The position numbers were made by a program, and so were the translations under genes. 64,000 nt of DNA, from assembly GCF_000186265.1 (NCBI RefSeq), contig NC_014934.1, positions 3,224,001-3,288,000 on the forward strand, read 5' to 3'. The notes below the pieces were generated by a model that made no database searches, was not told where the DNA came from, and worked only from the letters and a program-made list of their open reading frames with translations. This DNA comes from Cellulophaga algicola DSM 14237 (GTDB lineage Bacteria; Bacteroidota; Bacteroidia; Flavobacteriales; Flavobacteriaceae). Each line of letters starts with the position of its first letter. Position 1 is the stretch's first letter. Shown piece after piece: positions 18,583 to 30,959 of the stretch.

Positions 18583-19548
18583 ATGAATATAAAGCTCGAT
18601 AAATTTGTAGTAAGCATACTTTTTATCATCGGATTAGCCTATGTTTTTCCACAATGGGGAACAGCATCAAGTCCTGTTCCTATCAATACCATCAGTACAA
18701 TAGGAATATCATTAATTTTCTTTTTTTACGGTTTAAAACTGAGCCCCACTAAAATAAAAGAGGGACTCAAAAATTGGAAGTTGCATGTGTTGATACAATC
18801 CACTACGTTTTTGTTTTTTCCATTGCTAGTGCTATTATTTAAGCCTTTAATGCTAACAGAAGAGCAAGAACTATTATGGTTGGCTATCTTTTTCTTGGCA
18901 GCATTACCTTCTACCGTGTCTTCTTCTGTAGTGATGGTTTCTGTAGCCAAAGGAAATATTCCGGCAGCAATTTTTAATGCGAGTATCTCTGGAATTATAG
19001 GCATCTTAGTGACCCCGCTTTGGATGGGATTATTTGTCCAAACATCAGATGCTGGATTTGACTTTACGGCAATTTATTTACAATTAATAGGACAGATTGT
19101 AGCACCGGTTGTAGTAGGATTATTTTTACAACGATTTTTGGGCAAGTATGCTCAGAAATATAGCAAGCAACTCACACTATTTGACAAATCTATAATTTTA
19201 ATTATCATATATAAAAGCTTTGTGTCATCTTTTGAAGAACAGATATTTAGTAGTGTATCGGTATTAGATTTGCTACTGTTATTAGGTATTGTTTTAGTAT
19301 TATTTGGTGTGGTTTTTTACGGGTTAAAATTTATTTCTAAAAGATTAGGCTTTACTGAAAAAGATCAGATAACAGCTACTTTTTGTGGTACTAAAAAATC
19401 TTTGGTACATGGCACGGTTTTTTCGAAAATTGTGTTTGGAAACATGGCTACTTTAGGAATTATTTTATTGCCATTAATGATTTTTCATGCCGCTCAGATT
19501 TTGATTATCAGTATTATTGCGGGTAAATTGGGAAGAAAGGAAACCTAA
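18583..19548 (+). CDS. Bile acid:sodium symporter-like transporter (SBF-like, YfeH type)
   Basis: 321 residues with about ten membrane spans. The early segment STIGISLIFFFYGLKLSPTK and the later TFCGTKKSLVHGTVFSKIVF match the SBF-like (PF13593-type) branch of the bile acid/Na+ symporter superfamily, where the T-K-K-S-L segment in the second half is characteristic. The substrate in bacteria of this branch is not established. Length fits the family. It stands alone between two long intergenic stretches. Confidence 0.85.
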   Translation: MNIKLDKFVVSILFIIGLAYVFPQWGTASSPVPINTISTIGISLIFFFYGLKLSPTKIKEGLKNWKLHVLIQSTTFLFFPLLVLLFKPLMLTEEQELLWLAIFFLAALPSTVSSSVVMVSVAKGNIPAAIFNASISGIIGILVTPLWMGLFVQTSDAGFDFTAIYLQLIGQIVAPVVVGLFLQRFLGKYAQKYSKQLTLFDKSIILIIIYKSFVSSFEEQIFSSVSVLDLLLLLGIVLVLFGVVFYGLKFISKRLGFTEKDQITATFCGTKKSLVHGTVFSKIVFGNMATLGIILLPLMIFHAAQILIISIIAGKLGRKET

Positions 19549-19805
19549 TTAGGGCACTTATTTTATTCTATATTTCTTAGTTGCTTTCCTATTTTTCAGC
19601 TTTGCAGTTTATCGGGTAATAATTGTTTTTAAAGGCACTTCATGATATTTTTTTTACTATTTTATTATAGAATATTTACAATCTTGTCAATGTAAATGTT
19701 GTGCATTCTTGGTTTCACACCCATTTTTAACAAGCTTCACAACATTTGTTTTCACTATTGATGAGATTCTTCTTTTTTTACGTTTGATTTATTGCATTTT
19801 AGGAC
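19549..19805. other. Intergenic leader region before the Ig-repeat adhesin
   Basis: AT-rich, holding the promoter listed at 19758-19786 and otherwise nothing recognisable. No terminator for the SBF transporter is evident. Confidence 0.45.
19758..19786 (+). promoter_or_regulatory. Bacteroidota-type promoter of the Ig-repeat adhesin operon
   Basis: TTG at 19758-19760, an 18-base spacer and TACGTTTG at 19779-19786 fit TTG-N18/19-TAnnTTTG. Initiation would fall near 19793, which favours the translation start at 19872 over the TTG at 19806, only 13 bases downstream. Confidence 0.6.
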
Positions 19806-22800
19806 TTGATAGCCAATTGTTTACTACTGTCAGCAACTAATGAAAACAATGCAATTCTAAAACTCATACGATTGAAAGCCCAAAAATCTATATTTAGAAA
19901 ATTTGTTTTTCTATGCTTTGTTTTGATAGGTATACAAGTAGCAACTGCGCAAACCACGGGTACGTGGACCAATGTGGGTTCTGGCGTTTGGGAAGCTACA
20001 AGTTCTGACGGTCTTGTTCGCGTTATAGCAGAGCGAACAGGAAATGCTACAATTACAGGTGCTGCAACTATGGGGTGCGATTCTGAAGCTTTCAGTGATC
20101 CTACTATTTTGGGGAATCCGTCTTTGGCTTTAAATATAGATAACTCAGCGGGAACTCTAAGCTTTAGTTTTATAGAAATTGCAACGGGATTTTCCGTAGA
20201 AATACTGGAGCCTATGCTTCATATAGATAAGCTTGGAGCATTAGCGCTTTTAGGGGATTCATCTGCTACACTTGAACTATCAAGTGGATCTTGGACTGAA
20301 TTGAATTCGGATACTATTGCGTTTGAGTCAACTGCAACTACCGTACAGGCTAATTTAGGGTTTTTACTTACGGGTGCAGGTGATGAATGTTCTGCCATTA
20401 CTGGAGGAAGTTTACAATTAGATGGATTGGTTAATTCATTCATTCTAAAAACAGATGTTGATGGGAATATTCTTTCAATTAGCGAAGATAACATTGAAAT
20501 AGTTTTATCAAACTTAGTCATCAATCCATGTACCTATGGTGCAACAGCGGGTACACCAACTGCCGAAGATCCTGATGGAGACGGCATTAACAATAGTTGT
20601 GATTTAGATGATGACAATGATGGAATATTAGATACCGATGAAGGGAAGTGTACACCAAGCCTTTCTGGAAATTGGACTCTTTCTGGAACCACAGCTTCTT
20701 TTGATTATGGGAATGGGGTAAAAGCAGTGGTTACAACAACTAATACAAAAAATTTTTCATCAGGAAATTTTACAAACACTGGTACCAGTTTTTGGTCAGA
20801 ATCCTTATCAACGAAAACCTCTTTACAAGCAATATACGATTGGAACAGTACCGTTACCGTAAGCTTCGTAGATGCTTTTGATAACCCTATTGAAGTAGAT
20901 AAACCAATACTGCATTTAGATCGTATTGGAGGAGCATCGGACGGAATACAAAATTCAGCTACAATTACATTATTGAACGGGAATACTTGGTCTAAGCTAT
21001 CAGGAACGTTTGATTTTGCGACTACATCGAATACGGTATATGATGGGGGAACGGGACTTGCTTCCTCAGGATATTCTGCAGAAAGCACACAGAATGACGA
21101 AAACGGAACAGCAGCACGGACACTTAGAATTAATGAAAAAGTGAGCTCGTTTACCTTGCAATTTGTGCAAAGAGGAACTGGCGGTGTTGGAGATGAAATA
21201 GAATTAATTATTGCAGCTTGTAAAGACTTAGATTCTGATGCGGATGGGGTTCCAGACCCAATGGATCTCGATACGGATAATGACGGAATTTATGATGCTG
21301 TAGAAGCAGGACATAAACAAGCACATAGCCAAGGTCGGTTAACAGGCGCCGTTGGCACAGATGGCGTTCCAAATGCAGCGCAAGCTAGCGGAAGCGAAAA
21401 CAGCGGAACCGTAAATTATACGTTAGCAGATTCAGAAGCTACTCCAAATGGTATTCCAGATTTTATGGAGTTAGATGCCGATGGTGATGGGTGTAATGAT
21501 ACGGAAGAAGCGGGATATACGGATTTAAACGGAGACGGAATTTTAGGAGAATTACCAACTACGGTAAATGCAAATGGTGTAGTGGTAGGTACCAATGTAG
21601 TTGATGGCTATGCCACCCCTTTAAATGCAGATAGTGTTTCAGGAAATACGCAGTTCGATTTTCAACAAGAGGGACAAGATATTTTGATTCCTAATGCAGC
21701 AGGACAGCCCAAAGATGTAACTGCAAATGGAAGTACGGCGATAAATTTTACGGCAACAACAACCGGAAATTTTTTACAATACCAATGGCAATTAGATGAT
21801 TTAACCGGAAGCGGTTTTGTACCTATTGATCCAACAAATACAACAGATATATACACCAATAGTGATACAGCAACACTGACCTTGACAGGAGTAACGCTCG
21901 CTAATGATGGATTTAAATACCGGGTGCTCATCACCGATGATTCTTTTAAATGTGCCTTTCTTACTTCAGATGAAGCAATTTTAACTTTTAATGATACCGC
22001 ACCAGAAGCACCGATAGTTACTATCATTGAGGATATAAATAACGACGGTGTTTTGAATAGTACAGAGCTTAGTGGAGCTATAGATGTAATAATTACGCTG
22101 CCATCAGTTGCCGTTGCTGGTGATATTCTTACCATAAATACGATACCACAAACACTTACAGCTACAGATATTCTAAATGGAGAAGTCACGACTAGCTTTA
22201 CAAGCCCTGGAGAAGGAAATACACTCACGGTTACTGCATTTGTGACTGATATTATAGGAAATATAGGTATAGCCGCAGATGATTCTGTTTTGATAGATAC
22301 TACAGCACCAAATGTGCCAGTGGTTACTGCTATTAGTGATGATACAGGAAGTAGTACAACAGACGGTGTCACTTCTGATCAAACCTTAATAATTAGAGGA
22401 ACCTCAGATGCAAATACTTTGGTCGATATATTTTTAGAGGGTTCAAAAATAGGAACAACAACAAGTAATAGCTCCGGAATTTGGATATTTGATTATACAG
22501 GTACAAGTTTGGCTAATGGGGATTATAGCATTACGGCAAAAGCATTAGACAATGCAGGGAATGCAAGCGCATTCTCAACAGATTACCCAATCACAATAGA
22601 TATAACAGCTCCTAGTACGCCTCTAATATTTAAAATAACAGAGGATACCGGGAGTAGTGCTACAGACGAAATTACATCAGATAATACTCTTATAATTACT
22701 GGAGCTGCTGAGAAAAATGCTAATGTAATGGTATTTTTAGATGGAGTGAGCATAGGTTTTTCTACAGCAAATACAGTAGGGCAATTGATTTTTGATTATA

Positions 22801-25800
22801 CAGGAACCGTAATACCAGATGGTAGCTACATTCTAACGGCTAGAAGCATGGATGCAGCAGGAAATTTAAGTACTATTTCACTAGATTTTCCAATTACGAT
22901 TGATACTGTAGCACCAGATGCTCCTATAGTTACAGCAATTTCAGATGATAACGGCAGTAGTGCTTCAGATGCCATAACGTCTGACAATACTTTGGAGTTT
23001 TCTGGTACGGCAGAAGCGGAAAGTTTTGTAGAAGTTTTTTTAGATGGTGTTAGTTTAGGTACTGTAGGAACAAATAGTAGTGGAGCTTGGAGCTACGATC
23101 ATACAGGGACTTCTCTTGCAGATGGTGATTACATCTTAACAGCCCAAGCAACAGATCTTGCAGGAAATAGTAGCATCGCTTCATCAAATTTCCCATTTAC
23201 AGTAGATACAAGTGCTCCAATAGCACCTATAGTTACAGCAATAACAGAGGATACAGGCAGTAATACAACAGACGGAATCACCGCAGATAATACCTTGATT
23301 TTTAGTGGTACAGCGGAACCTAATAGTACTATTGAAGTTTTTGTAGGTGGTACAAGTATCGGAACCACTATTACCAATGGAACTGGAGATTGGAGTTTTG
23401 ACCATACAGGAATTACACTTGCTGATGGAGATTATAGTATTACAGCACAAGCTATAGATTCATCAGGAAATGCTAGTGTTATATCGGCTAATTTTCCAAT
23501 TACGATTGATACTTCAGTGCCAAACTTACCGGTGATCACGGCAATTAGCGTGGATAATGGAAGCAGTACTACAGATGGTATCACTTCAGATAATACCTTA
23601 GTAATTTCAGGTACATCAGAAGCCAATAGCACTCTTGAAGTTTTTCTAGACGGAACAAGTATAGGAACCACTACTACAGATGCTTCTGGCGACTGGAGCT
23701 ATGATCATACCGGAACAACCCTTGCTGATGGCGATTATATCATAACAGCACAGGCTACTGATATTTCGGGAAATGCGAGTACGATAGCAAATGATTTTCC
23801 AATTACTATAGATACCACCCTACCAGGCGCACCTGTAGTTACAGCAATTAGCGATGATAATGGAAGTAGCAGTACAGACGGCATCACCTCAGATAATACC
23901 TTGGTAATTTCAGGTACGGCAGAAGCTAATAGTAGTCTTGAAGTTTTCCTAGATGGTACAAGTATAGGAACTACTGCTACAGATGCTGCTGGCGATTGGA
24001 GTCTTGATTATACAGGAATTACACTTATTGATGGAGATTATAGTATTACAGCACAAGCTACAGATCTATCAGGAAATGCTAGTGTTATATCGGCTAATTT
24101 TCCAATTACGGTTGATACTTCTGCACCAACGACACCCCTAGTTACTTCAATTAGTGTGGATACAGGAAATAATACTTCAGACGGAATTACCTCAGACAAT
24201 ACCTTGATTTTTAGTGGTACCGCGGAACAAAACAGTAGTCTTGAAGTTTTTCTAGACGGTACAAGTGTAGGAACGACCACTACGGATGCTTCTGGCGATT
24301 GGAGTTTTGATTACACTGGAATAACACTTATTGATGGAGATTATAGTATTACAGCACAAGCTACAGATCCATCAGGAAATGTTAGTGTTTTATCACCTAA
24401 TTTTCCAATTACGATTGATACTTCTGCACCAACGACACCCCTAGTTACTTCAATTAGTGTGGATACAGGAAATAATACTTCAGACGGAATTACCTCAGAT
24501 AATACCTTGATTTTTAGTGGTACCGCGGAACAAAACAGTAGTCTTGAAGTTTTTCTAGACGGTACAAGTGTAGGAACGACCACTACGGATGCTTCTGGCG
24601 ATTGGAGTTTTGATTACACTGGAATAACACTTGCTGATGGAGAGTATAGTATTACAGCACAAGCTACAGATGCTTCAGGAAATGTTAGTGTTTTATCGGC
24701 TAATTTTCCAATTACGATTGATACTTCCGTGCCAACAACACCCGTAGTTACCGCAATAAGTGATGATACAGGGAATAGCACGACGGATGGTATCACTTCT
24801 GATCAAACCTTAATAATCAGAGGAACCTCAGATGCAAATACTTTGGTAGATATATTTTTAGAGGGTACAAAAATAGGAACGACAACAAGTAATAGCTCCG
24901 GAATTTGGATATTTGATTATACAGGTACAAGTTTGGCTAATGGGGATTATAGTATTACTGCACAAGCAATAGACAATGCGGGTAATACAAGCACATTCTC
25001 AACAGATTATCCAATTACAATAGATGTAACAGCACCTGGTACACCTTTGATTTTTAAAATAACAGAGGATACAGGGAGTAGTGCTACAGACGAAATTACA
25101 TCAGATAACACCCTTGTAATTACTGGAGCTGCTGAGAAAAATGCTAATGTAGAAGTCTTTTTAGACGGAGAGAGTATAGGATTTACAACTTCAAATTCAG
25201 TAGGACAATTAATTTTTGATTATACAGCAACCGTAATACCAGATGGTAGCTACATTCTAACGGCTAGAAGCATGGATGCAGCAGGAAATTTAAGTGCTGT
25301 TTCACCAGATTTTCCAATTACGATTGATACGACAGTACCAAATGCCCCTATAGTTACAGCAATTACAGAAGATAATGGGAGTAGTGCTTCAGATGGCATT
25401 ACCTCAGACAATACTTTGGAGTTTTCTGGTACGGCAGAAGCGGAAAGTTTTGTAGAAGTTTTTTTAGATGGTGTTAGTTTAGGTACTGTAGGAACAAATA
25501 GTAGTGGAGCTTGGAGCTACGATCATACAGGAACTTCTCTTGCAGATGGTGATTACATCTTAACAGCCCAAGCAACAGATCTTGCAGGAAATAGTAGCAT
25601 CGTTTCAGCAGATTTCCCATTTACGGTAGATACAATTGCTCCAACAGCACCAATGGTTACTGCAATTAGCGATGATACAGGAGGTAACACATCAGACGGA
25701 ATTACCTCAGATAATACCTTGCAAATTACAGGAACAGCGGAAGCAAATAATACGGTAGAAGTTTTTATAGATGGTATTAGCATTGGAACAGTTTTAGCAA

Positions 25801-28800
25801 ACGGATCCGGAGATTGGAATTTTGATTACACAGGAACTACTTTAGCAGATGGCGATTATATAGTAACCGCTCAAACCATTGATTTGGCAGGGAATAGTGG
25901 GCCTACGTCTACTAATTTTCCAATTACGATTGATGCTACAGCGCCTAGCGTTGGTATTAGTATAGATAATATTACGGCAGACAATACCGTAAATGCCGTT
26001 GAAGCATCAGGTAGTATAACAATTACAGGCAAAGTTACAGGAGAATATACTACAGGGGATATCGTTACACTACTCATTAATGCAATGTCTAGTACTGGGG
26101 CAATTGATGCCTCGGGCGATTTTATGATTGTAGTTTCTGGTAATGATCTAGCGCTCGATTCAGATACCACCGTTGCAGGAAGTGTTTCTTCGGCAGATTG
26201 TGCAGGAAATATTGGAACCGCTACAGGGGCCAAAGTTTATAATGTAGACACTACCTTACCAGTGCCTATCCTTACCATAGATAACATAACGGCCGATAAT
26301 ATTATTAATGCTTCAGAAGCGTCAGCACCCATAACTATTACAGGTACAGTTACAGGAGATTTCGTGGCAGGAGATCTTGTGAATTTAATCATCAATGGTA
26401 CAACAACGCAAGGGGCAATAGATGCATTGGGCGCTTTTAGTATTGTGGTTGATGAAAATGACCTTCTAACGGATGCAGATACAACGGTTGAAGGCAGTAT
26501 TACAACAACCGATAGCGCAGGGAATTCAGGAACAGGTACAGCTACAAAAGTATACAATATTGATATTACACCACCTATGGCTACCTTAGTCATAGATGAT
26601 ATTACCGCAGATAATGTGGTAAATGGGAGTGAAGCTTCTGGAACTATAACCATTACAGGAACTGTTTCTGGAGAATTTTCTACTGGCGATACTGTAAGTT
26701 TAGTACTTAATGGAGTTACCATTACAGGAACCATAGATGCTGCAGGTATATTTTCTATTGTGGTATCTGGAAATGATTTGTCTTTAGATGTAGATACCAC
26801 AGTTTCAGGTTCTGTAAATGCTACAGATGCTGCAGGAAATAGTGGAGTAGCAACAAGTGATAAAATGTATAATGTGGATGTTGATGCTCCAATACCAACA
26901 TTGATTATTAATGATATCACATCAGATAATGTGGTCAATATCATAGAAGCCTCTGGCCCTATAAGCATAACAGGTGTTGTTGCAGGAGATTTTAATACAG
27001 GTGATATCGTAAGTCTTCTTATTAACGGTACAACTATAAGCGGTGCTATTAATGCAGCAGGAGCATTTACGATTGCTGTATCGGGAGCAGATTTGTCTTC
27101 AGACTCAGATACTACAGTGGTTGGGACAATTTCATCGACAGATACTGCAGGAAATGTAGGAACAGGAACGTCTAATAAATTATATAACGTTGATACCATG
27201 GCACCAATAGCCACAGAGGTTACAACAATTAGTACAGATACAGGAAGCAATACCTCAGATGGTATAACGTCAGATAACACCTTACTCATTAATGGAACCG
27301 CAGAAGCAAATAGTAGTGTCGAAGTTTTTATAGATGGAGTCAGTATAGGGACGACCACCACAGATAGTTCTGGGAATTGGACCTTTGACCATACGGCCCT
27401 ATCACTACCAGATGGTGATTATACTATTACAGCTCAAGCAACAGATATAGCAGGTAATACAGGTGTATTATCAACAGATTTCGCTATTACCATAGATACT
27501 GCTTTACCTATACTCACGCTGATTATTGATGATATTACAGCAGATAACGTTATAAACGCTAGTGAAGCTGCGGGATCTGTAACCATCACAGGAACTGTAA
27601 CAGGAGACTATACTTCTGGAGATACCGTAACGCTTGTTATAAATGGGGTAACTTCAATAGGAAATATTAATAGTTCTGGAGTATTCAGTATTGATGTTTC
27701 TGGAAACGATTTAGCTTTAGATGTAGATACTACGGTTTCAGGGAGTGTTCTAACTATAGATGCTGCAGGAAACTCTGGTATTGCAACTGAAGATAAAATA
27801 TACATGGTAGATGTGATGGCTCCATCACTAACTTTAATAGTTGACGATATTACAATAGATAATACTATAAATGCCAATGAAGCCTCTGGATCTATTACTA
27901 TCACAGGAACAGTTTCTGGAGATTTTATTGCAGGAGATATGGTGAGCTTAGTCATAAACGGAGTAACCACTGCGGGAGCTGTAGATGTTGCAGGAATGTT
28001 TAGTATTACCGTTGCTGGGAATGATTTATCCTTAGATGGCGATACTACAGTAGCAGGAAGTATAACAAAAACAGATGCCGCCGGTAACATTGGAACAGCA
28101 ATAAATAATAAACTATATGTAGTAGATATACAACTGCCAGTACCAGTTTTAACTATAAATAATATTACAGTTGATAATACCATCAATGCGATTGAAGCTA
28201 GTGGAAACATTACCATCACAGGAACAGTTTCTGGGGATTTTAATACAGGAGATACGGTTAGCTTAGAAATTAACGGAATAACGACAACAGGTCCTATAAC
28301 TAGTTCGGGAGCCTTTAATATTATTGTTCCAGGAGCAGATCTTTCAAATGATACGGATACTACTGTAAATGGGAGTGTCAGTACAACAGATACTGCTGGT
28401 AATACAGGTACAGCAACTACAACCAAAAGCTATACCGTAGATGTTACCTTGCCTGTAGTAACGATTACCCTAGCTAATATTACCGCAGATAATGTGGTGA
28501 ATAGCATAGAGGCCTCAGGTGTTATAACTATTACAGGAACAGTTTCTGGAGATTTTAATTCTGGAGATACTATAAGCTTATTTATTAACGGCGTTACTGT
28601 AACAGGTACCGTGAATACAACTGGTGAATTTAATATTTCAGTTTCAGGAAACAATCTAGCTTTAGACACAGACACTACGGTAGATGCTACATTTTCAACC
28701 ACAGATATAGCTGGCAATACAGGAAGTACTACAGCAATAAAAAGTTATAATGTTGAAGTAGGAACAGTAAACCCTCCAACGATTACAGGGATAAGTACAG

Positions 28801-29987
28801 ATACAAATATTCCTACAGACGGTATTACTTCAGATAATACACTGGATATTTTTGGACTAGCAGCTACAAATACAACGATAGAATTATTTTTAGACGGGGT
28901 CAACATCGGAACAACGACAACAGATACTGCAGGAAATTGGACCTTTGACTATTCTGGAACCGCGCTTTTAGACGGTAGTTACACCATTACCGCAATAGCT
29001 TCTGATGCCTTTGGAAACTTTAGTAATCCATCAATAGATTTTACGGTAGTGATTGATACGCAAGCACCACTGCTGAATGAAGACATTACAGATGACCTGA
29101 CCCCCGTAATTACAGGACAAGGTTCTCCGAATGAAACTATTAGCGTTGCGATAGATACAGATGGAGATGGTATTCCAGAAGTGACTTATACAGTAACTAC
29201 AGATAGTTTGGGAACCTGGTCATTAGATACGGAAACAGCAATACCTACTAGTGGAGTGTTACCTGCATTAGATTACCCAACAACAATAATGGTAACCGTT
29301 ACAGACGTTGCTGGTAACACGGTAGCAGGAATTATTCTTGTTACCAATGATTTTGATAATGACGGATTAACCAATAGTGAAGAAAATGCTTTAGGTACAG
29401 ACCCTAATAATCCGGATACAGATGGCGATGGTGTTGAAGATGGTGAAGAGGTTATGGATAATACCAATCCATTAGATGATTGCGATTCATTGAACGGTAC
29501 ACCGCTACCAACAACGGATTGCGATGCAGACGGATTGACAAACGCTGAGGAAGAAAATTTAGGGACAGATCCTTTTGATCCTGATAGTGATAGCGATGGT
29601 ATCAATGACGGTCAGGAAGTAACAGACACTACAGATCCTTTAGATGCGTGTGATTCTGTTGGCGGTACACCACCTATAGATGTGGCTTGTGATATTAGTA
29701 TCGCTAGTGATTTAATAACACCTGATTCTAATGATGGCGTTTTCCGAATTATTAATATTGAAGCATTCCCAGAAAATACGGTAGAAGTATTTAACCGTTG
29801 GGGAAATAAAGTATATGGAACAAGAGCATACAACAATAGTTCAAATTCATTCTCAGGATTGTCTAACGGACAAGCAGTAATTAAAGCCAACGATTATTTA
29901 CCTGCTGGCACCTATTTCTACATGATTAAATATGTAAAACGTGGTGAAGCAAAACAAAAATCGGGGTACTTATATATAAACAGATAA
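19806..29987 (+). CDS. Giant T9SS type B surface adhesin built of Ig-like repeats
   Basis: The longest reading is 3393 codons from a TTG at 19806. A second in-frame TTG at 19872 gives a clean signal peptide ([15 protein letters not shown], cleaving after VATAQ) and is the more likely start. Residues ~30-400 hold two non-repeat globular sections, each followed by Asp-rich calcium-type repeats ([19 protein letters not shown]). Then come 12 tandem 101-residue Ig-like domains (22299-25934), a mixed block with eight 105-residue Ig-like domains and two more of the first type (25935-29057), a divergent Ig domain, thrombospondin type 3-like repeats ([12 protein letters not shown]), and a type B C-terminal signal ([26 protein letters not shown]). 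The product is secreted by T9SS and anchored outside, likely for adhesion. PorP/SprF-like and OmpA genes follow 13 bases downstream. The ligand is unknown. Confidence 0.92.
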   Translation: MIANCLLLSATNENNAILKLIRLKAQKSIFRKFVFLCFVLIGIQVATAQTTGTWTNVGSGVWEATSSDGLVRVIAERTGNATITGAATMGCDSEAFSDPTILGNPSLALNIDNSAGTLSFSFIEIATGFSVEILEPMLHIDKLGALALLGDSSATLELSSGSWTELNSDTIAFESTATTVQANLGFLLTGAGDECSAITGGSLQLDGLVNSFILKTDVDGNILSISEDNIEIVLSNLVINPCTYGATAGTPTAEDPDGDGINNSCDLDDDNDGILDTDEGKCTPSLSGNWTLSGTTASFDYGNGVKAVVTTTNTKNFSSGNFTNTGTSFWSESLSTKTSLQAIYDWNSTVTVSFVDAFDNPIEVDKPILHLDRIGGASDGIQNSATITLLNGNTWSKLSGTFDFATTSNTVYDGGTGLASSGYSAESTQNDENGTAARTLRINEKVSSFTLQFVQRGTGGVGDEIELIIAACKDLDSDADGVPDPMDLDTDNDGIYDAVEAGHKQAHSQGRLTGAVGTDGVPNAAQASGSENSGTVNYTLADSEATPNGIPDFMELDADGDGCNDTEEAGYTDLNGDGILGELPTTVNANGVVVGTNVVDGYATPLNADSVSGNTQFDFQQEGQDILIPNAAGQPKDVTANGSTAINFTATTTGNFLQYQWQLDDLTGSGFVPIDPTNTTDIYTNSDTATLTLTGVTLANDGFKYRVLITDDSFKCAFLTSDEAILTFNDTAPEAPIVTIIEDINNDGVLNSTELSGAIDVIITLPSVAVAGDILTINTIPQTLTATDILNGEVTTSFTSPGEGNTLTVTAFVTDIIGNIGIAADDSVLIDTTAPNVPVVTAISDDTGSSTTDGVTSDQTLIIRGTSDANTLVDIFLEGSKIGTTTSNSSGIWIFDYTGTSLANGDYSITAKALDNAGNASAFSTDYPITIDITAPSTPLIFKITEDTGSSATDEITSDNTLIITGAAEKNANVMVFLDGVSIGFSTANTVGQLIFDYTGTVIPDGSYILTARSMDAAGNLSTISLDFPITIDTVAPDAPIVTAISDDNGSSASDAITSDNTLEFSGTAEAESFVEVFLDGVSLGTVGTNSSGAWSYDHTGTSLADGDYILTAQATDLAGNSSIASSNFPFTVDTSAPIAPIVTAITEDTGSNTTDGITADNTLIFSGTAEPNSTIEVFVGGTSIGTTITNGTGDWSFDHTGITLADGDYSITAQAIDSSGNASVISANFPITIDTSVPNLPVITAISVDNGSSTTDGITSDNTLVISGTSEANSTLEVFLDGTSIGTTTTDASGDWSYDHTGTTLADGDYIITAQATDISGNASTIANDFPITIDTTLPGAPVVTAISDDNGSSSTDGITSDNTLVISGTAEANSSLEVFLDGTSIGTTATDAAGDWSLDYTGITLIDGDYSITAQATDLSGNASVISANFPITVDTSAPTTPLVTSISVDTGNNTSDGITSDNTLIFSGTAEQNSSLEVFLDGTSVGTTTTDASGDWSFDYTGITLIDGDYSITAQATDPSGNVSVLSPNFPITIDTSAPTTPLVTSISVDTGNNTSDGITSDNTLIFSGTAEQNSSLEVFLDGTSVGTTTTDASGDWSFDYTGITLADGEYSITAQATDASGNVSVLSANFPITIDTSVPTTPVVTAISDDTGNSTTDGITSDQTLIIRGTSDANTLVDIFLEGTKIGTTTSNSSGIWIFDYTGTSLANGDYSITAQAIDNAGNTSTFSTDYPITIDVTAPGTPLIFKITEDTGSSATDEITSDNTLVITGAAEKNANVEVFLDGESIGFTTSNSVGQLIFDYTATVIPDGSYILTARSMDAAGNLSAVSPDFPITIDTTVPNAPIVTAITEDNGSSASDGITSDNTLEFSGTAEAESFVEVFLDGVSLGTVGTNSSGAWSYDHTGTSLADGDYILTAQATDLAGNSSIVSADFPFTVDTIAPTAPMVTAISDDTGGNTSDGITSDNTLQITGTAEANNTVEVFIDGISIGTVLANGSGDWNFDYTGTTLADGDYIVTAQTIDLAGNSGPTSTNFPITIDATAPSVGISIDNITADNTVNAVEASGSITITGKVTGEYTTGDIVTLLINAMSSTGAIDASGDFMIVVSGNDLALDSDTTVAGSVSSADCAGNIGTATGAKVYNVDTTLPVPILTIDNITADNIINASEASAPITITGTVTGDFVAGDLVNLIINGTTTQGAIDALGAFSIVVDENDLLTDADTTVEGSITTTDSAGNSGTGTATKVYNIDITPPMATLVIDDITADNVVNGSEASGTITITGTVSGEFSTGDTVSLVLNGVTITGTIDAAGIFSIVVSGNDLSLDVDTTVSGSVNATDAAGNSGVATSDKMYNVDVDAPIPTLIINDITSDNVVNIIEASGPISITGVVAGDFNTGDIVSLLINGTTISGAINAAGAFTIAVSGADLSSDSDTTVVGTISSTDTAGNVGTGTSNKLYNVDTMAPIATEVTTISTDTGSNTSDGITSDNTLLINGTAEANSSVEVFIDGVSIGTTTTDSSGNWTFDHTALSLPDGDYTITAQATDIAGNTGVLSTDFAITIDTALPILTLIIDDITADNVINASEAAGSVTITGTVTGDYTSGDTVTLVINGVTSIGNINSSGVFSIDVSGNDLALDVDTTVSGSVLTIDAAGNSGIATEDKIYMVDVMAPSLTLIVDDITIDNTINANEASGSITITGTVSGDFIAGDMVSLVINGVTTAGAVDVAGMFSITVAGNDLSLDGDTTVAGSITKTDAAGNIGTAINNKLYVVDIQLPVPVLTINNITVDNTINAIEASGNITITGTVSGDFNTGDTVSLEINGITTTGPITSSGAFNIIVPGADLSNDTDTTVNGSVSTTDTAGNTGTATTTKSYTVDVTLPVVTITLANITADNVVNSIEASGVITITGTVSGDFNSGDTISLFINGVTVTGTVNTTGEFNISVSGNNLALDTDTTVDATFSTTDIAGNTGSTTAIKSYNVEVGTVNPPTITGISTDTNIPTDGITSDNTLDIFGLAATNTTIELFLDGVNIGTTTTDTAGNWTFDYSGTALLDGSYTITAIASDAFGNFSNPSIDFTVVIDTQAPLLNEDITDDLTPVITGQGSPNETISVAIDTDGDGIPEVTYTVTTDSLGTWSLDTETAIPTSGVLPALDYPTTIMVTVTDVAGNTVAGIILVTNDFDNDGLTNSEENALGTDPNNPDTDGDGVEDGEEVMDNTNPLDDCDSLNGTPLPTTDCDADGLTNAEEENLGTDPFDPDSDSDGINDGQEVTDTTDPLDACDSVGGTPPIDVACDISIASDLITPDSNDGVFRIINIEAFPENTVEVFNRWGNKVYGTRAYNNSSNSFSGLSNGQAVIKANDYLPAGTYFYMIKYVKRGEAKQKSGYLYINR
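22299..23207 (+). repeat. Repeat block A (type I units 1-3), duplicated at 24723-25631
   Basis: The three-unit block reappears 2424 bases downstream, exactly eight 303-bp periods. The order is kept: an SDQTLIIRG unit, then a [12 protein letters not shown] unit, then an [11 protein letters not shown] unit. Long runs of identical DNA are visible, for example in the third units. Confidence 0.85.
24117..24722 (+). repeat. Near-identical tandem pair (type I units 7 and 8)
   Basis: 24117-24419 and 24420-24722 differ by only a few bases by eye, including both third-position and amino-acid changes near the end (IDGDYS versus ADGEYS). This is the youngest-looking duplication of the array. Confidence 0.85.
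25935..28757 (+). repeat. Eight 315-bp repeats (105-residue Ig-like domains, type II) with one type I unit inserted
   Basis: Type II units carry DNITADN(T/V)(V/I)N..EASG.ITITG.V(S/T)G, GD.V(S/T)L.ING, and (N/A)DL..D.DTTV.GS....D.AGN. Boundaries: 25935, 26250, 26565, 26880, then a 303-bp type I unit at 27195-27497, then 27498, 27813, 28128 and 28443. The pattern is that of Ig domains in large BapA-like biofilm adhesins. Confidence 0.85.
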
Positions 29988-30000
29988 TATAACGAAAGTC

Positions 30001-30957
30001 ATGAAACTTCGTAACTACATAAAAATAACAATGCTATTGGTGCTTATGATACTTCCGTTTTTCGGGAGTCTTAAGGCGCAACAAGACGCTCAGTACACAC
30101 AATATATGTACAATACGTTGGCCGTAAATCCTGCCTATGCAGGTTCTCGTGGTGCGTTGAGTATTGCAGCTTTGCATAGATCACAATGGGTGGGTTTAGA
30201 TGGTGCTCCTACCACGCAAACGTTAAATATTCATAGTCCAATTTCCTCTAAAATAGGAGCAGGGCTATCTATTGTGAATGACGAAATTGGAAATGGAACC
30301 AATCAAGATACGTATTTTGATGCTACATTTTCCTATACAATTTTAACTTCGGAAACGAATAAGCTTAGTTTTGGATTAAAAGCAGGGGGTCATTTTTTAA
30401 ATATCGATTTTAATAAATTAAGAAACTATAATCCGTCTACTGCTCCTCCGGGAGTAGAATCTATTGATAAAAAGTTTTCTCCAAATTTTGGCGCAGGAGT
30501 TTATTTCCATAATGATCGTTTTTATGCGGGACTTTCAGTACCTAATTTTTTAGAGACCGAGCATTTTGACAATGCATCAGGTTCTGCATCCACAGTAGGT
30601 ACAGAACGGATGAATTGGTATCTAATCTCTGGGTATGTATTTGATTTGAGTTACAATCTAAAATTAAAACCTGCAGTATTGGTAAAAGCTGTAAATGGCG
30701 CTCCTTTGCAAACAGATATTTCTGCCACAATGTTATACAATGAAAAATTTTCATTGGGTGCAGGGTATCGTTTAAATGCCGCATTAAGTGCCTTAGTTGG
30801 TTTTCAACTCTCAGAACGTTTAATGGTAGGTTTAGCGTATGATAAAGAAACAACAGCTTTGGGAGATACCAGTTTTAATGATGGTTCTTTTGAAGTATTT
30901 ATCCGTTACGAATTTAAGGCCAAGACTAGAAATGCATTAACCCCAAGATTCTTTTAA
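30001..30957 (+). CDS. PorP/SprF family type IX secretion-associated outer membrane protein
   Basis: 318 residues with a signal peptide ending near FFGSLKAQ. The mature start DAQYTQYMYNTLAVNPAYAG is the hallmark of the PorP/SprF family, followed by LHRSQWVGLDGAPTTQ and amphipathic strands ending in YEFK. Members are outer-membrane beta-barrels that serve secretion and surface attachment of a cognate type B substrate, as SprF does for SprB. It begins 13 bases after the Ig-repeat adhesin and 2 bases before the OmpA gene, so it is very likely the dedicated partner of that adhesin. Confidence 0.93.
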   Translation: MKLRNYIKITMLLVLMILPFFGSLKAQQDAQYTQYMYNTLAVNPAYAGSRGALSIAALHRSQWVGLDGAPTTQTLNIHSPISSKIGAGLSIVNDEIGNGTNQDTYFDATFSYTILTSETNKLSFGLKAGGHFLNIDFNKLRNYNPSTAPPGVESIDKKFSPNFGAGVYFHNDRFYAGLSVPNFLETEHFDNASGSASTVGTERMNWYLISGYVFDLSYNLKLKPAVLVKAVNGAPLQTDISATMLYNEKFSLGAGYRLNAALSALVGFQLSERLMVGLAYDKETTALGDTSFNDGSFEVFIRYEFKAKTRNALTPRFF

Positions 30958-30959
30958 GT

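Larger units (their letters stand above)
22299..25934 (+). repeat. Twelve tandem 303-bp repeats (101-residue Ig-like domains, type I)
   Basis: Each unit runs from (T/S)xAPxxPxVTAI to DFPITID and contains TSDNTL..SGTAE, VEVFLDG.S(I/L)GT and DGDY.(I/L)TAQATD. Boundaries fall exactly every 303 bases from 22299. They resemble the Big_13-type bacterial Ig domain of large adhesins. Units 1-3 recur as units 9-11, and units 7 and 8 are almost identical at the DNA level. Confidence 0.9.

Noticed and set aside
21662-22372. Long minus-strand frame opposite the Ig-repeat adhesin, and several similar ones up to 29890
   Set aside because: They mirror the repeat coding bias of the plus-strand gene, contain only low-complexity Val/Ser/Thr strings and have no recognisable domain.
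26237-27361. 374-codon minus-strand frame inside the repeat region
   Set aside because: It is the reverse reading of the repeated Thr/Gly/Asp-rich units; its apparent periodicity comes from the sense repeats.
22299-28757. Regularly spaced repeats that might suggest a CRISPR array
   Set aside because: Period is 303-315 bp, fully coding, and units are whole protein domains, so this is not CRISPR. No short direct repeats with unique spacers were seen anywhere.
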